A stretch of 22,856 nucleotides of DNA from Mnemiopsis leidyi (GCA_000226015.1 JH154460.1:60885-83740), one strand, 5' to 3'; numbered from the stretch's first letter, positions 11,170 through 21,112 are shown. The notes: generated by a model not told the origin, from the sequence alone. Translations and numbers: made by a program.

Positions 11170-12050
11170 TTGTTACCTCGGCCGGGGATGGTTTAAGTGC
11201 GGTCAACTTTTCATGTGTGAATTGATAGAGTTTTGTGTAATTTACGGAGTCATCGGGTCATCTTGATAAACAATGATGACAATTCAATCCTTATTTATAA
11301 AGTTTATTCTTGTAGAATTATTTTATGGAACTAATTAAATAAAATGGATATCGACATTAATAATTGTCTATCAAGGAACTAATAGAATTTAGATGGATGT
11401 AACGAGATGTAAGAATTTTGCAAGTTCCTTAGGCGTTTAGCGTGTCAAAATTAACTGTAAGTTTAATATCTTAACTTTAAAATAAAGTCAACCCCACTCT
11501 TGATGTCACAGAGTTATAACGTATCGAGTTTTTAAAGATACGGTCGTTAAACAGTCAGTAATCAGTATAAACTGTTGGTGTTATACCAGAAAGAGTTATC
11601 CTTGATATTTGTCAAAATCGTTGATTTTGCTCGATGCAATTTTATTTAACCATATAATAAAAATTTAGGATTTCAATTTCACTTAGAATTCTGAACTCTT
11701 TGCAAAAGGCTCATATTTCACAATTAAACTTACGAGATATTCCAGTTGTCACTTTGATAACCATCTTTTTATTGTCATGATTGAATCCAGTAATGATAAG
11801 CACATTAACAAATTGTTGCTGGTTACCATAGAGAAGAAAACGTCATCATGCATGTCCACCCATTATTGTATTACAGCTAGTAACAACAACAAATTTAATT
11901 CTTACTAAGTTATTTATTCCCATGAATGGTTTCTTATCCTCTCGCTTTGATTTCTGTAAGCACAACTTTTTCTCGTCAACCAAGAATTTATCGCCTCTTT
12001 TACAGTCATTTCTCCTGGCCTAATTAACGGGAGAAAATTAAAGAACCCTA
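11170..12050. other. Intergenic, no supported gene
   Basis: AT-rich sequence without a recognisable exon, RNA gene or repeat of note. Confidence 0.4.
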
Positions 12051-12060
12051 ATATAACCCG

Positions 12061-12160
12061 CTATTGGTTGAGTTTATATTAGCTGCTATTGGTTGAGTTT
12101 ATAGGCTGCTATTGGTTGCACTCTTTTCTCGCGCTAAAGGTGTTGACGCGTGCGCACTGG
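12061..12160 (+). promoter_or_regulatory. Promoter-like cluster: three inverted CCAAT boxes, E2F-like and NRF1-like sites
   Basis: GCTATTGGTTGAGTTTATA-type units repeat in tandem, giving ATTGG (inverted CCAAT) at 12063-12067, 12088-12092 and 12111-12115. Immediately after comes TCTCGCGCTAAAG (about 12127-12139, E2F-like in reverse) and then GACGCGTGCGCA (12145-12156), which contains an NRF1-like core. This is the most CpG-dense short stretch in its neighbourhood. It lies about 450 bp upstream of the Ig-receptor start codon and may be its promoter, possibly serving an untranslated first exon. The assignment is inference. Confidence 0.4.
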
Positions 12161-12610
12161 TTTAGCGACTACTATTAATTCAACCGGCCTCATATACCAT
12201 CATCGTGTAATTCTGTACAGCTCGTACCTTGATCTAGACAGCATATGATGAAAAGTGGTAAAACTCCGCCTTACAGTCTGATGAGAAAAGAGCGATGACA
12301 TAAATATTCAGTTTCGAACCGTTATTCAGCCATCTTTTTCATTTTCAATCGTGGATCTATACTGACATTTGTTTCTTTCGCGAGTTTACTTATCACTTGT
12401 GCTAGTATGTTGCTATATTGTGTGCTCTAAATCAAGTCAAAGTATATCTTCACAAAGCTATCTTTATATCTGTTTGGCCATATGCACATTGCACAACCAT
12501 ATAATAGAACCCTTGACTGTAATCAAGTTGTAATAATCTATACATAATCATATTTAAGTTCGATCGAGATTTCTGATGTTTTGACTCTACTTTCAGTTCC
12601 ATGAGTTTTG

Positions 12611-15598
12611 ATGTATATTTCCTTGACCTTCCTGCACTTTTTATACTTCGTTAGTCCCACCCTCTCCATCACTGGATTTTACACTTATCAGGTATGTTTC
12701 TAGTTATCATCCTTGCTTTTTGTGGGGAGGGTTCGTAATCACATTACAGTATTGATTTTAATTAGTCCTACTTCTCGCTTATCTTGGGTATGTCAATCGT
12801 GGTTACAATCACTCAATCAATCACTCAATAATGCATTACCATGTGTAGCATTAACCAGCCACTTTCATTCGGTAGATTGATCCTTGGCCTTGATTACGAG
12901 ATCAAGGTTTTGACTCAATCGTTGACGGGATTAAAATTTATGCTTGTTTGCTAACGCTAATAAAACGGGTTGCAACAAAGAAAAGGAAACACTAGAACTT
13001 CAACTATCGAAAACTTATGTCCTTTTATAATACGAATTTTTGCTTTAAAAGGATTCACTCCCAAGGTTGCAGAAGAAGGGGACGACATAAAGCTGTACTG
13101 CATCACATCAGGACAAGAAATCAAGTGGTCGAGGACAGTTAACGGTATCAAAGAAGAGCTGGAAGTTCCAGAATACCAAGTCTCTAAGTCTTACAGGTAT
13201 AAATCAGGATATTTGTATTTCTTTTACAGAACTCTAAGCTCTAAATCTTACAGGTAAACAGGCTGTATGTTTCTTCAGGATTCTAGCTTTGATCAAATTC
13301 TGATGCGTAGCTGTCAGCTTTTAGATGCAATGAAGGTTCAACTACATTGTTTAACTGCTACCTTAGAAGTAACAAAAAGGTTTTCCAGTTATAAGATAAT
13401 CGGTTCAGACGTTTTCTTCTCTTGACCCAAATGGAAGACTCAACACAGATAACGTTGCCCCGGTCGATTTCCAAATTACCTCCCACCTTGCAGATGTGGT
13501 AACCCGTACATGTGTGGCGGATATGACGTCAGAGACACAAAAGTCTGTTTAAGAAGTACTCTGACATTGAGGAACCTACAGAAAAGTGATGCAGCGACTT
13601 ACTTCTGTCAGGAGGGTCCACAGAAGGGCGCTTTCTCCTTCGCCTATGTTTTATCTGTAAGTGTCTTATATCATTGCGAGTGACTGACATTTGTAAGCAA
13701 GCAGATGCCATTCAAATGTGATTCCATTTTTCTGTCTCTGGGTACTCACTTTGCCTTCCGTTTTGACAAGGAGGCTTCTTCTAAGGAGGCTTCTTCTGCT
13801 TTGACAAGGAGGCTTCTTCCGCTTTGTGCCTATTAACGACTCATGGAGCTCCTCCGTATTCCATTTTTGTTGTTTCCACTTTCCTGTATTCACCGTGCTC
13901 TTTTTTTCGGACGATCTGTTATTAAAGAGAAGTAAAACATTATACATTAATATGGTCGACAGGACTTGGGATCAGTTGATCAATAATCACGCTTCATTTC
14001 AGGTTTTTGATAGGAATTCACTGCCCCATATATTTGATTTCGAACCCCTACAATGTAATAACACAGACTGGTATGGTTGTATAGCAACAACCAATTCTGT
14101 CAGGTAATCATAGAGGATGGTATTTTTGGAAGGGGTGACAACTGACAAACTTTGACTGCAATAAGAAGCCGGAGAACAGTGCTTTCAAATTCTTGATTGG
14201 CTATAATTTGTGAACCTTCCAAAAATACCCTCTATATAAGATTCCTTTCTTTTCTTCATAAAGCATTTGTTTTTTTCGAATCGAAATCCTTCAATATCGT
14301 AACCAAATATTATAACCAAGTCGGGCTATAAGATCACAGCAACAATAGAAAAGGCTGTAATAAGGCTGTGAATAGCCCATTTTTTGATCGCTAGCTTTCT
14401 ACAAAGTTCTAAAGTAGAAGGTTAAGTAGAAAGTTTAACTATTGAATTTTCCTCCTCCTCAGATACGAGTTTTTTGTACAGTCCCCGGAAGGAGACAAAA
14501 CAACTCTTCGAGGAAGATACGACGAGGCTAACGTAACCAGAGTAGGGGAGACTGACGTCCGATATCTTATCAGGGACAACTACATAGCCCTTCACGACTT
14601 CTCAATACTGCAGGTAAGCTTAGCTGCAACATGGTAGTATTATGATCAATCTCCTTGCCTTTTCAAAGAAATTAATAAATCAATGCTCTTATGTCTTATG
14701 AAGTTACGAGTATCTGTAATACATTTCGGCAATCGTGGGATTATAGGCAAGATAAACTCTAGATGATTAAAATTTATGCCAGATTTGAATAATTATGATC
14801 CTTGCAGTAAAATTATTCTCTGTCATGAAAATTAAGGTTCATCCCTGATTTTTGACAGCTGGTAGAGTCCTAATCAACAGCATTATCCATATCTTAACCC
14901 CAGGAGCCGTCTGTGAAGTTTGGATGTCGAGCCTTTGATAGGTCGGGTAGATTTACCGAATTTGCCACAGGTAATTCATCTCATATGATTTTGATATCGA
15001 GGTTGAATCATCCTCTTTATGAACGAGCAACAAAAGTTATAATAATCTAAATCCCAATGTACAGCAAATACATTCAACGCTTTTTATTGTTGCGGAAATT
15101 TGTGTTTCATTAATTGATTGAAATGATACAACCAGTGCTGCAAAATGTATTTTTAAAGCCGAAGTTTTAGGGAAAACGTTTGGTGACATAGAGCCTCCAA
15201 AAAGACAAGACACATACGAAGCATATCTCGTTAAATGGATTGGCATTGGTAGGTTACTAGGTTCAATCAAATCTTTGAACACCTTTATTTGCAATTTATA
15301 TTTTACGTAATAGGCGATGGTGTACCAAAGGGATCTGTACTTGGACCTCTATCAATCAACGAAACTAACCTATGACTCTTCGATCATAGTGTGTTAGTAC
15401 TTAGTTTACATTGTTCAAAAGATCGATCATGAAATTAAATGCCTAAAAATCCATAATCTAACTCCAGGTGTCGGGACATTTGCAGCATTAATAGTTTTGA
15501 CTTTCATTAGCTGTAAAATCAAAAAGAGGTGTGGGAAGGAAAGGAGACATTCGGCTACGTATACAGGGATTGACAGACAGGCTGGAAATGATCTTTAG
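12611..15598 (+). CDS. Immunoglobulin-superfamily type I membrane receptor (eight exons, 304 aa)
   Basis: Exons 12611-12691, 13066-13196, 13494-13656, 14003-14103, 14463-14613, 14904-14970, 15159-15248 and 15468-15598 join in phase into 305 codons including TAG. Residues 1-20 form a signal peptide. Residues 28-125 form a V-set-like domain with Cys39, Trp48 and the D-x-A-x-Y-x-C motif ending at Cys109, plus extra Cys72, Cys78 and Cys89. Residues 126-235 look like a second, atypical Ig-like region (Cys143, Trp148, Cys151, Cys217) with NNT and NVT glycosylation sequons. A transmembrane helix spans about 258-277. The basic 27-residue tail holds one YTGI tyrosine motif, which lacks the hydrophobic or Ser residue at -2 needed for a strict ITIM. 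The likely role is cell-surface recognition; no ligand can be named. It resembles cnidarian allorecognition-type Ig receptors in layout only. The weakest junction is the exon 2 acceptor (CCCAAG at 13065). Confidence 0.85.
13197..13253 (+). other. In-frame 57-nt segment between two duplicated 5' splice sites
   Basis: Exon 2 of the Ig receptor can end at TCTTACAG|GTATAA (13196) or at TCTTACAG|GTAAAC (13253). The sequence around the two sites looks like a short duplication (TCTAAGTCTTACAGGTA and TCTAAATCTTACAGGTA). The 57 nt between them are open and in phase and would insert 19 residues in the V-set domain after Tyr70. A polypyrimidine tract and a CAG also lie inside (about 13215-13230). Confidence 0.5.
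13760..13826. repeat. Short tandem repeat in intron 3 of the Ig receptor
   Basis: Three imperfect copies of AAGGAGGCTTCTTC, two of them preceded by TTTGAC, within the 346-bp intron between exons 3 and 4. Confidence 0.8.
14113..14232. mobile_element. MITE family B, copy 2 (120 bp) in intron 4 of the Ig receptor
   Basis: The terminal inverted repeats GAGGATGGTATTTTTGGAAG (left) and its near complement ending CTTCCAAAAATACCCTC (right) bound a 120-bp element with TA at 14111-14112 and 14233-14234. It begins only nine bases after the exon 4 donor and carries no coding sequence. This is the best-preserved of the three family members. Confidence 0.75.
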
Positions 15599-15617
15599 TT
15601 TTATTTTACTTTTAATA

Positions 15618-15760
15618 TAGGAAGGTATTTTTGGGAGGGGTCACAAATGTTTTGTAACATGCGACAGCGACTGATCATGATTGAGCAATCAATATTGAGA
15701 AAAAACGCCATCACGTGATATAAATAATTTTTGACTCCTCCCCGAAAACACATTTCTTAA
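15618..15760. mobile_element. MITE family B, copy 3, in the probable 3' UTR of the Ig receptor
   Basis: The left end GAAGGTATTTTTGGGAGGGG matches the right end in reverse complement (about AATGTGTTTTCGGGGAGGAG) with several mismatches. The left end is very close to the copy 2 end. It starts about 20 bases after the stop codon. The boundaries are approximate. Confidence 0.55.
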
Positions 15761-16015
15761 TTAAGTGCATTTGGGTTTCATCTTTGCATGTTGCACCTGC
15801 ATTATGTAAACTTTGAGTTTTTGATGTTTTGATGTTGTATGACATTTTTGATTAATGATAGGAAACTTTCGACTTGACTTCTGAATTATTTGAGTGCGGA
15901 AGCTTATATATATGACTATAAATTAATTTTCTAATCATTATCATTTTTAGTTTTAATGGATAAATTTCTAGAGTATGGATTTGTTGGAAAATTCTTCAGA
16001 AATATAGAAATTAAA

Positions 16016-16021
16016 AATAAA
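16016..16021 (+). terminator. Candidate polyadenylation signal of the Ig receptor
   Basis: AATAAA about 420 bases downstream of the Ig receptor stop codon. If used, the MITE copy at 15618-15760 is transcribed in the 3' UTR. Confidence 0.35.
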
Positions 16022-16199
16022 ATAGAAATAGTTTGAATATGGGCTAAAGAATATCCTACCTTGATAAAAGTTGCTCTCAAAAGTGGTACAGAATAAGTGT
16101 CGATTATCTCAACCACGACGGCACTATGTCATGATGATTTGGTGATAATATGCTATCACCAGATTGCTCAAATAATTATAGTATTTCTGTGGAATCATT

Positions 16200-16205
16200 T
16201 TTATT
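16200..16205 (-). terminator. Candidate polyadenylation signal of the secreted-peptide gene
   Basis: AATAAA on the minus strand, about 170 bases downstream of the TAG of the secreted-peptide gene. Together with the plus-strand signal at 16016 it gives a compact convergent gene end. Confidence 0.45.
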
Positions 16206-16370
16206 TTCAAAGCACGAGTCTGCAGAAGCGTAGAAACAAATTTAAAACAGTGATTAAAACCGTTAAAGTTTCAAGCTGAAACAAAAGCAAAGAACAGATT
16301 TAAAAACTGAGAAATATAATAAGAAGCAATCGTGAAGAATATAAGCCAAACATTTCCAACATAACAATAT

Positions 16371-16767
16371 CTAATTGACAAGACCGTGGATTAACCGTTG
16401 AAGCCAGACCAGGGGTCCTCCAGAACTAAAGTCATGTTCTACCTCAGGCCATTCCTGGATGGCTTGGTCCTTCAGGTCATTCAATCTGGAGCCACCTGAA
16501 ATTTGTTGTAATTTAGTATCGCACCCTATATAGGCGGATAGATATGGGTATAGTATACCGTCATAACTTCAAGACTTTAACATACATTTGTTCAATACTT
16601 CAAAAAATGTTAGTCTGATCAATAAAAATCGTGAAGGTGTCAGTCAGAAATTTGAATCCTGCTTATTAGCTTTTTGAGATTTTATTCGTGTTGAAGTTGT
16701 TCTTACCTTCAACAGCAAAACAAAATGAAGCCACCAGCACCATCAAGAACGTTGTTGTCCACTGCAT
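16371..16767 (-). CDS. Small secreted peptide precursor (two exons, 61 aa)
   Basis: On the minus strand, exon 1 (16767-16707) encodes a clear signal peptide, MQWTTTFLMVLVASFCFAVEG, ending in a good donor (GAAG|GTAAGA). Exon 2 (16495-16371) follows an AAATTTCAG acceptor and rejoins in phase (G|GT, Gly21) to a TAG stop. The mature part is about 40 residues with no cysteine and no dibasic processing site. Residues 27-42 are acidic (D27, D30, E35, E38, E40, D42). The last 14 residues (PLVWLQRLIHGLVN) could form an amphipathic helix. Signal peptide, acidic spacer and hydrophobic or weakly cationic C-terminus are the layout of some invertebrate host-defence peptide precursors, but no family is recognised. 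A minus-strand TATAAAAG (16988-16981) lies upstream. Exon 1 is open in frame up to an ATG at 16947, so a longer protein is possible. Confidence 0.65.
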
Positions 16768-16980
16768 GACTGCAAGTATTGTTGATTGTAATAACACGTT
16801 GATCACAAGGCAATAGTGAAGGTTGATTTCAGACAAACCAGAGTGGAATTTTTGATAATGCTTTGGTATTGGTGCAGGATATTGGTGCAAATTATTGGTA
16901 AAAAAGATTGGGACAAAATGTGCAAAACTGGTAAAACCAAAGCTCATTAAGATAAAGAAGCGGCCCTAAAATTCTTAGAG

Positions 16981-16988
16981 CTTTTATA
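16981..16988 (-). promoter_or_regulatory. TATA box upstream of the secreted-peptide gene
   Basis: TATAAAAG on the minus strand. A start about 30 bases downstream (near 16958) would give a 5' UTR of about 190 bases to the signal-peptide ATG, or of only about ten bases to the in-frame upstream ATG at 16947. Confidence 0.4.
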
Positions 16989-16989
16989 C

Positions 16990-18290
16990 TGTAAAACTTC
17001 CATCATTTGAAGGTAACTCCTGCACAGTATTGTTTAGCAGGGTTTATTTATGTTCTTCAAAAAAGGCCCACTGCTATAATAACAAGGCACGTGCATGCTC
17101 GAGCATCCAATTGTCTGGAGTTCCATTAGCGGTTTTGAGTGATGATTACCCATTGTGATTGTGCTATGGGTGGGACCCAACACAATAGACTTCAGGGCCT
17201 TAGTCGAACTTCACGTGCTGCCTGGTCCAGCAGAAAACATCGCACCTGCTCCAAAACAAATGTCTTATATGTGATTTATGAAATACCTTTGAGTTAGAAT
17301 TGTGGACTTATAAGAAGTTGAATATAAATGTATAACTATGATAAGAAATTTTTCTACTCACACACTGAATGGTACGAGGCTATTGCAAATTTGATACTGT
17401 TCAACAGCACTTTAAAGAAAATGAACAGTACTCCACAGTCAGCTGTCATAATTTCCATGGCCAATAATTCCAGAGAGATCTTCTGTTCACCGTAGCTTAG
17501 CAGTGTCTTCCTTCTGATAAACCTATTAACTCTTGTTCCCACAGGCCAACTAGTAGAATTGAGATGGAATAAATGCTATAAAGTTAACGAATAACGTCTG
17601 TTTGTCAGCCCCTCTTGCTGTAGAATTGGATGCAGTTCCCTTCATTTATAACTATGAATATCAACAAACAAATATACTACTTAGTGTTATTTTGTGATTA
17701 CAAACAAAGTAACACTAGCCGCCTCTGTTCAGTTGTATCTATTTTGTAGCTGGAAACAAACTATTACTATAACTATAGGCGGACCTTTAGTACCAGATGT
17801 TCCAAAGCCAGCTTGGTATACCTGTTCTTAACATACAATCGCGTGTAATTGAACGATCCAAGAGGTTATAGGTGCAGTGTTTCCATATCGGTTCTTCTAG
17901 TTATAGATACTAGTTCTGGCTTTCTAAGAGAGATTGGTTATGAATAATATGTTTACCCGATACTGAATAATGAAAACTCAAATATAAAACTGAATTGTGT
18001 TTGCCGTTCAGCTGTTCTGATAAGCCTCCTACTTATTATTTCCAAGTAAATCAGCTAGAATTAACTAATGTTGCCAAAGCATTTGATCCCTGACTTCCTC
18101 CCTGACAGGCAAACTGGTCACACCTCCGACAAAGTACTACCTTAAAAGCATAGTACTATACCTTAGTCCTTAAAGCACCGTAGTACTTTTGTGGCAATTA
18201 ATCACTTTTGCAGTTTTACATGTATATTTTTGTTACTTTCAAGTTATAGCGTGTATTTATACCACGTCATGTGAACTATCTGATTGCGAT
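16990..18290. other. Intergenic, no supported gene
   Basis: AT-rich sequence; the minus-strand frame at 17354-17542 has no recognisable domain or splice partner. Nothing further is supported. Confidence 0.4.
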
Positions 18291-18612
18291 GATTTTATTG
18301 TTTCCCCTTGAAAAAGTTATATAACACTGCCAGTTTTATTGTTTTACACGTGAAAAAGTTATATAGCACTGCCAGTTTTATTGTTTTACACGTGAAAAAA
18401 GTTATATAGCACTGCCAGTTTTATTGTTTTACACGTGAAAGAGTTGAATAGCACTGCCAGTTTTATTGTTTTACACGTGAAAAAGTTGTATAGCACCGCC
18501 AGTTTTATTGTTTTACACGTGAAAAAGATATTTATGCTTTCAGCTTTTAAAATACAATACATAGCATTGCCAGTTTAATTTTTCCCCGTGAAAAAGTTAT
18601 ATAGCACTGCTG
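18291..18612. repeat. 42-bp minisatellite with regularly spaced CACGTG E-boxes
   Basis: About seven units of roughly CAGTTTTATTGTTTTACACG followed by TGAAAAAGTTATATAGCACTGC, head to tail, the outer ones diverged and one interrupted by about 30 bp (18530-18560). Five units carry a perfect CACGTG at 18347, 18389, 18432, 18474 and 18516. The spacings are 42, 43, 42 and 42 bp. Confidence 0.93.
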
Positions 18613-20208
18613 CAGTTGCCGCTGGGGATAAAGCTGTGATCGAGCGTTATTGAAGATGAACTGTATTTGTTGCTGAGCTTGTTTCCCCACCTTGGTTTTT
18701 ATCCTAGTGTATTCATATAACTAAAACTTTAGGACACTTCCTGGCCTCCTTGTTCGAGCTGCTCTTTCAGTGTTCCTAATAACAATATCTTCCACAACAG
18801 GGCTTGATTAAAGAATAAACTTCAGACGTTTATGTCCAGCCCATGATTAATATACTGCTGGCTCGCTGTAGATAGTGGAGCTTTAATACATCAAGAAAGT
18901 CCCGTTCAACATATAGGCATTTAGCCGGGAGCATTACATTTACTGGCCTACTGGGGGTAAGAAACGCGGCCGGTTCGTGGAGGTGATCAGTTTAAGACAA
19001 AGACAGTCTCCGTGATTTACTTGATCAACGTTAGTGTATTAATTACTGCTATAATTATAGTAATAGTTATAGTATGGCTATGCAGTGGTGATAAAGTAGA
19101 ATTATAGTTGACAAAACCCTAACTTTTTAGGTAAAATCTTCTACTGAGCTACACCAGATGCTGATCTGATCATAACGAGAAAACATACATGACTACACTC
19201 TTGGTGTTGTAATACTGTTCAGTTTTACTCAAGGACCTGGAACGAATACTTTATGTCACAGTGAGGTGATGAAATTACGTCAGAAGTTAAACCACACACC
19301 ATATGCCCATATGGTGCGATATACCAGCTATATGTATATTGTACGTGTCGGTGCGTGCAGTTGTATTTGCAGTTACAAAGATAGGCTTGCTGTTTACTGT
19401 TACGTTTACCAGTGTGTACCCAAATTATTTTATCGGAGCTTGCCGTACATTGCGCGATGTGCGGTGTACTAATTATTGGCAAACTTCAAAGTATCCTGTT
19501 CGTATGGGATGACACTGTTACTAGCCTGTCAAGTTTTGTACATATTGTGTTGTCTAATTTTGTCGTGTAACCTGGACTGTCGAGGTGACGTGTAATTGTA
19601 CATGTTTTACAAAGCTCTCTTCAGTTTTTGTTGTAGGCTTCCACTCGCGGTGGCCAACAATTATACATCAACATGGCCTAAAAATTGACGAAGATCGTTT
19701 GGCGAAGGCTCTGGCTTTCTTGTCAATCAAATAGCGATCTTTTTATACAAAAAGACTAAAGGTATTCTTTAGTTTATCAGAAAAAACCTATGATACATGG
19801 CAAGGTTAGGCAGTATAGTTAATGATTTGTGCGTCTTCTTGATCCCTTGAAAGTGCTGATTTGTAATTCCAAAAGTTGTATACCGGTTGCTATAGTGATC
19901 CTTCCCCATTTGAATTTGCACGTGCTTGCTTTTCTTCTTGCTCTAAACAATTCTCGCAACCTTGTATCGCGTTTCCTAAGATTTTAAACTGTAAACCTCA
20001 CTTAGATTTTATGATGTAGACCACCAGATGAGACCCTATTATGGAATCCAGCGACACCGACACTTTTATCTGAAAGGACCATATCTACCTCTGTCCTCAT
20101 CTCTATCGTCTGTCTAAAGAAGTAATATCTAGTGAACTGTAAGTAATTAGGTGACTAATAGATATATCCAGAGGACTGAAAGTTGCCAAGAGAAGGTGAC
20201 GGCCCAGT
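18613..20208. other. Intergenic and upstream region of the membrane-protein gene
   Basis: No gene is supported. Overlapping frames at 19225-19512 on both strands have no domain. A perfect 18-base palindrome, ACCATATGCCCATATGGT apart from its central bases, lies at about 19298-19315. The promoter of the gene at 20209 should be near 20,100-20,200 but was not resolved. Confidence 0.4.
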
Positions 20209-21112
20209 ATGGGGTGTTTTACCAGTATCCTGGTGCAGTTGTCCACCTGGCTGTTCGGGATGAAGGATGAGTGTCCGGATCTGTCAGAATCAGCTAGGAT
20301 TGGAGTAGCGGTCATGTTTTCTACCTTGTTTGTGGTCGTGACTCTTTTTGCGGTCGTGCTTAAAAGGAGAATGACGCTCCTTGAGGTAAGTATCTATTTT
20401 CTCTCTTTGGATTCAAACCTTCTATAATCATAAAATTTGATATTTTCAGTCATAATAACTTGTATTCTTGTTTAGGTATTGTATTAAAGTTACTAAGACG
20501 TAAAGTTACTGAAACTTTATCACTGTTTAGGCAGAAAACGAGAGTCTCCGAAGGGAAATGATCCGACTACAGATGCTCACTCTAGATATGATCGACACAG
20601 TCATCACTGACCAATCTTTAACTCTTCCAAAGATCAGCTTAGACAATGTTCGTTGCAACGGTTCAGATACTAGAGACTACCATTCTTCTTCGAGTTCAGA
20701 CAATTTCAATGATTTTAATTCAGAAGAACAAAATCAGTCAGCGTCAGAAGCATCAGATTATTCCTTGCCAGAATACACACATCAGTCAATATGTGGACAC
20801 GAAACAAGTGATCTCACATTGACAAAGATAAATAAAAATGGTACCATCTTGTTTAATAACACTAACGGGGACATAGACCACTACAAGAAACTTTGTTGCT
20901 GTTCAGACACTCTAAAAACCAACAATTGCAATAACAAGAGGAACATTTTAAAAAGACAGTTGAGCGAGGATATTGAACACGATTTTAATACGCCTACGAG
21001 ATGTCGCTGTATGAAACGGGAAATTCAGACGAGGTTTATAGGACGAGACTTTACAAGGATTAGAACGTCCGATCGTCTAAGACTTAGAACTTCAACGAGC
21101 AAGACTTTGTAA
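20209..21112 (+). CDS. Single-pass membrane protein with leucine heptads and a Ser/Asn-rich tail (two exons, 252 aa)
   Basis: Exon 1 (20209-20385) ends GAG|GTAAGT and exon 2 (20531-21112) follows TGTTTAG; phase 0 joins give 252 residues and TAA. The protein begins MGCFTS, which fits the MGxxxS N-myristoylation pattern with a palmitoylatable Cys3. Residues 4-18 are hydrophobic, residues about 30-51 are a strong transmembrane helix, and Lys-Arg-Arg (52-54) follows. Leu51, Leu58, Leu65, Leu72 and Met79 are seven apart, suggesting a short coiled coil that crosses the exon junction. Then come a Ser/Asp/Asn-rich segment (104-137), an LPEY sequence (138-141) like WW-domain ligands, a CCC cluster (181-183), a KRQLS site (200-204) and a very basic C-terminus (216-250). 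Positive charges after the helix favour a cytosolic tail, which conflicts with a cytosolic acylated N-terminus unless the N-terminal segment forms a hairpin. No family was recognised. Confidence 0.72.

Noticed and set aside
11024..11206. Minus-strand frame with repeated Asn-Lys-Arg-Thr-Trp blocks
   Set aside because: Produced by the 24-bp minisatellite; no flanking coding signal.
15037..15294. Minus-strand 85-codon frame
   Set aside because: Antisense to exon 7 of the Ig receptor, which has phase-matched splice sites and fits the protein.
15590..15598. ITIM or ITAM in the Ig receptor tail
   Set aside because: Only one YTGI motif is present (Tyr293), with Ala at -2, so neither consensus is met.
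19225..19512. Frames of 68-85 codons on both strands over the same stretch
   Set aside because: Mutually overlapping, no domain, and Cys/Tyr-rich by composition only.
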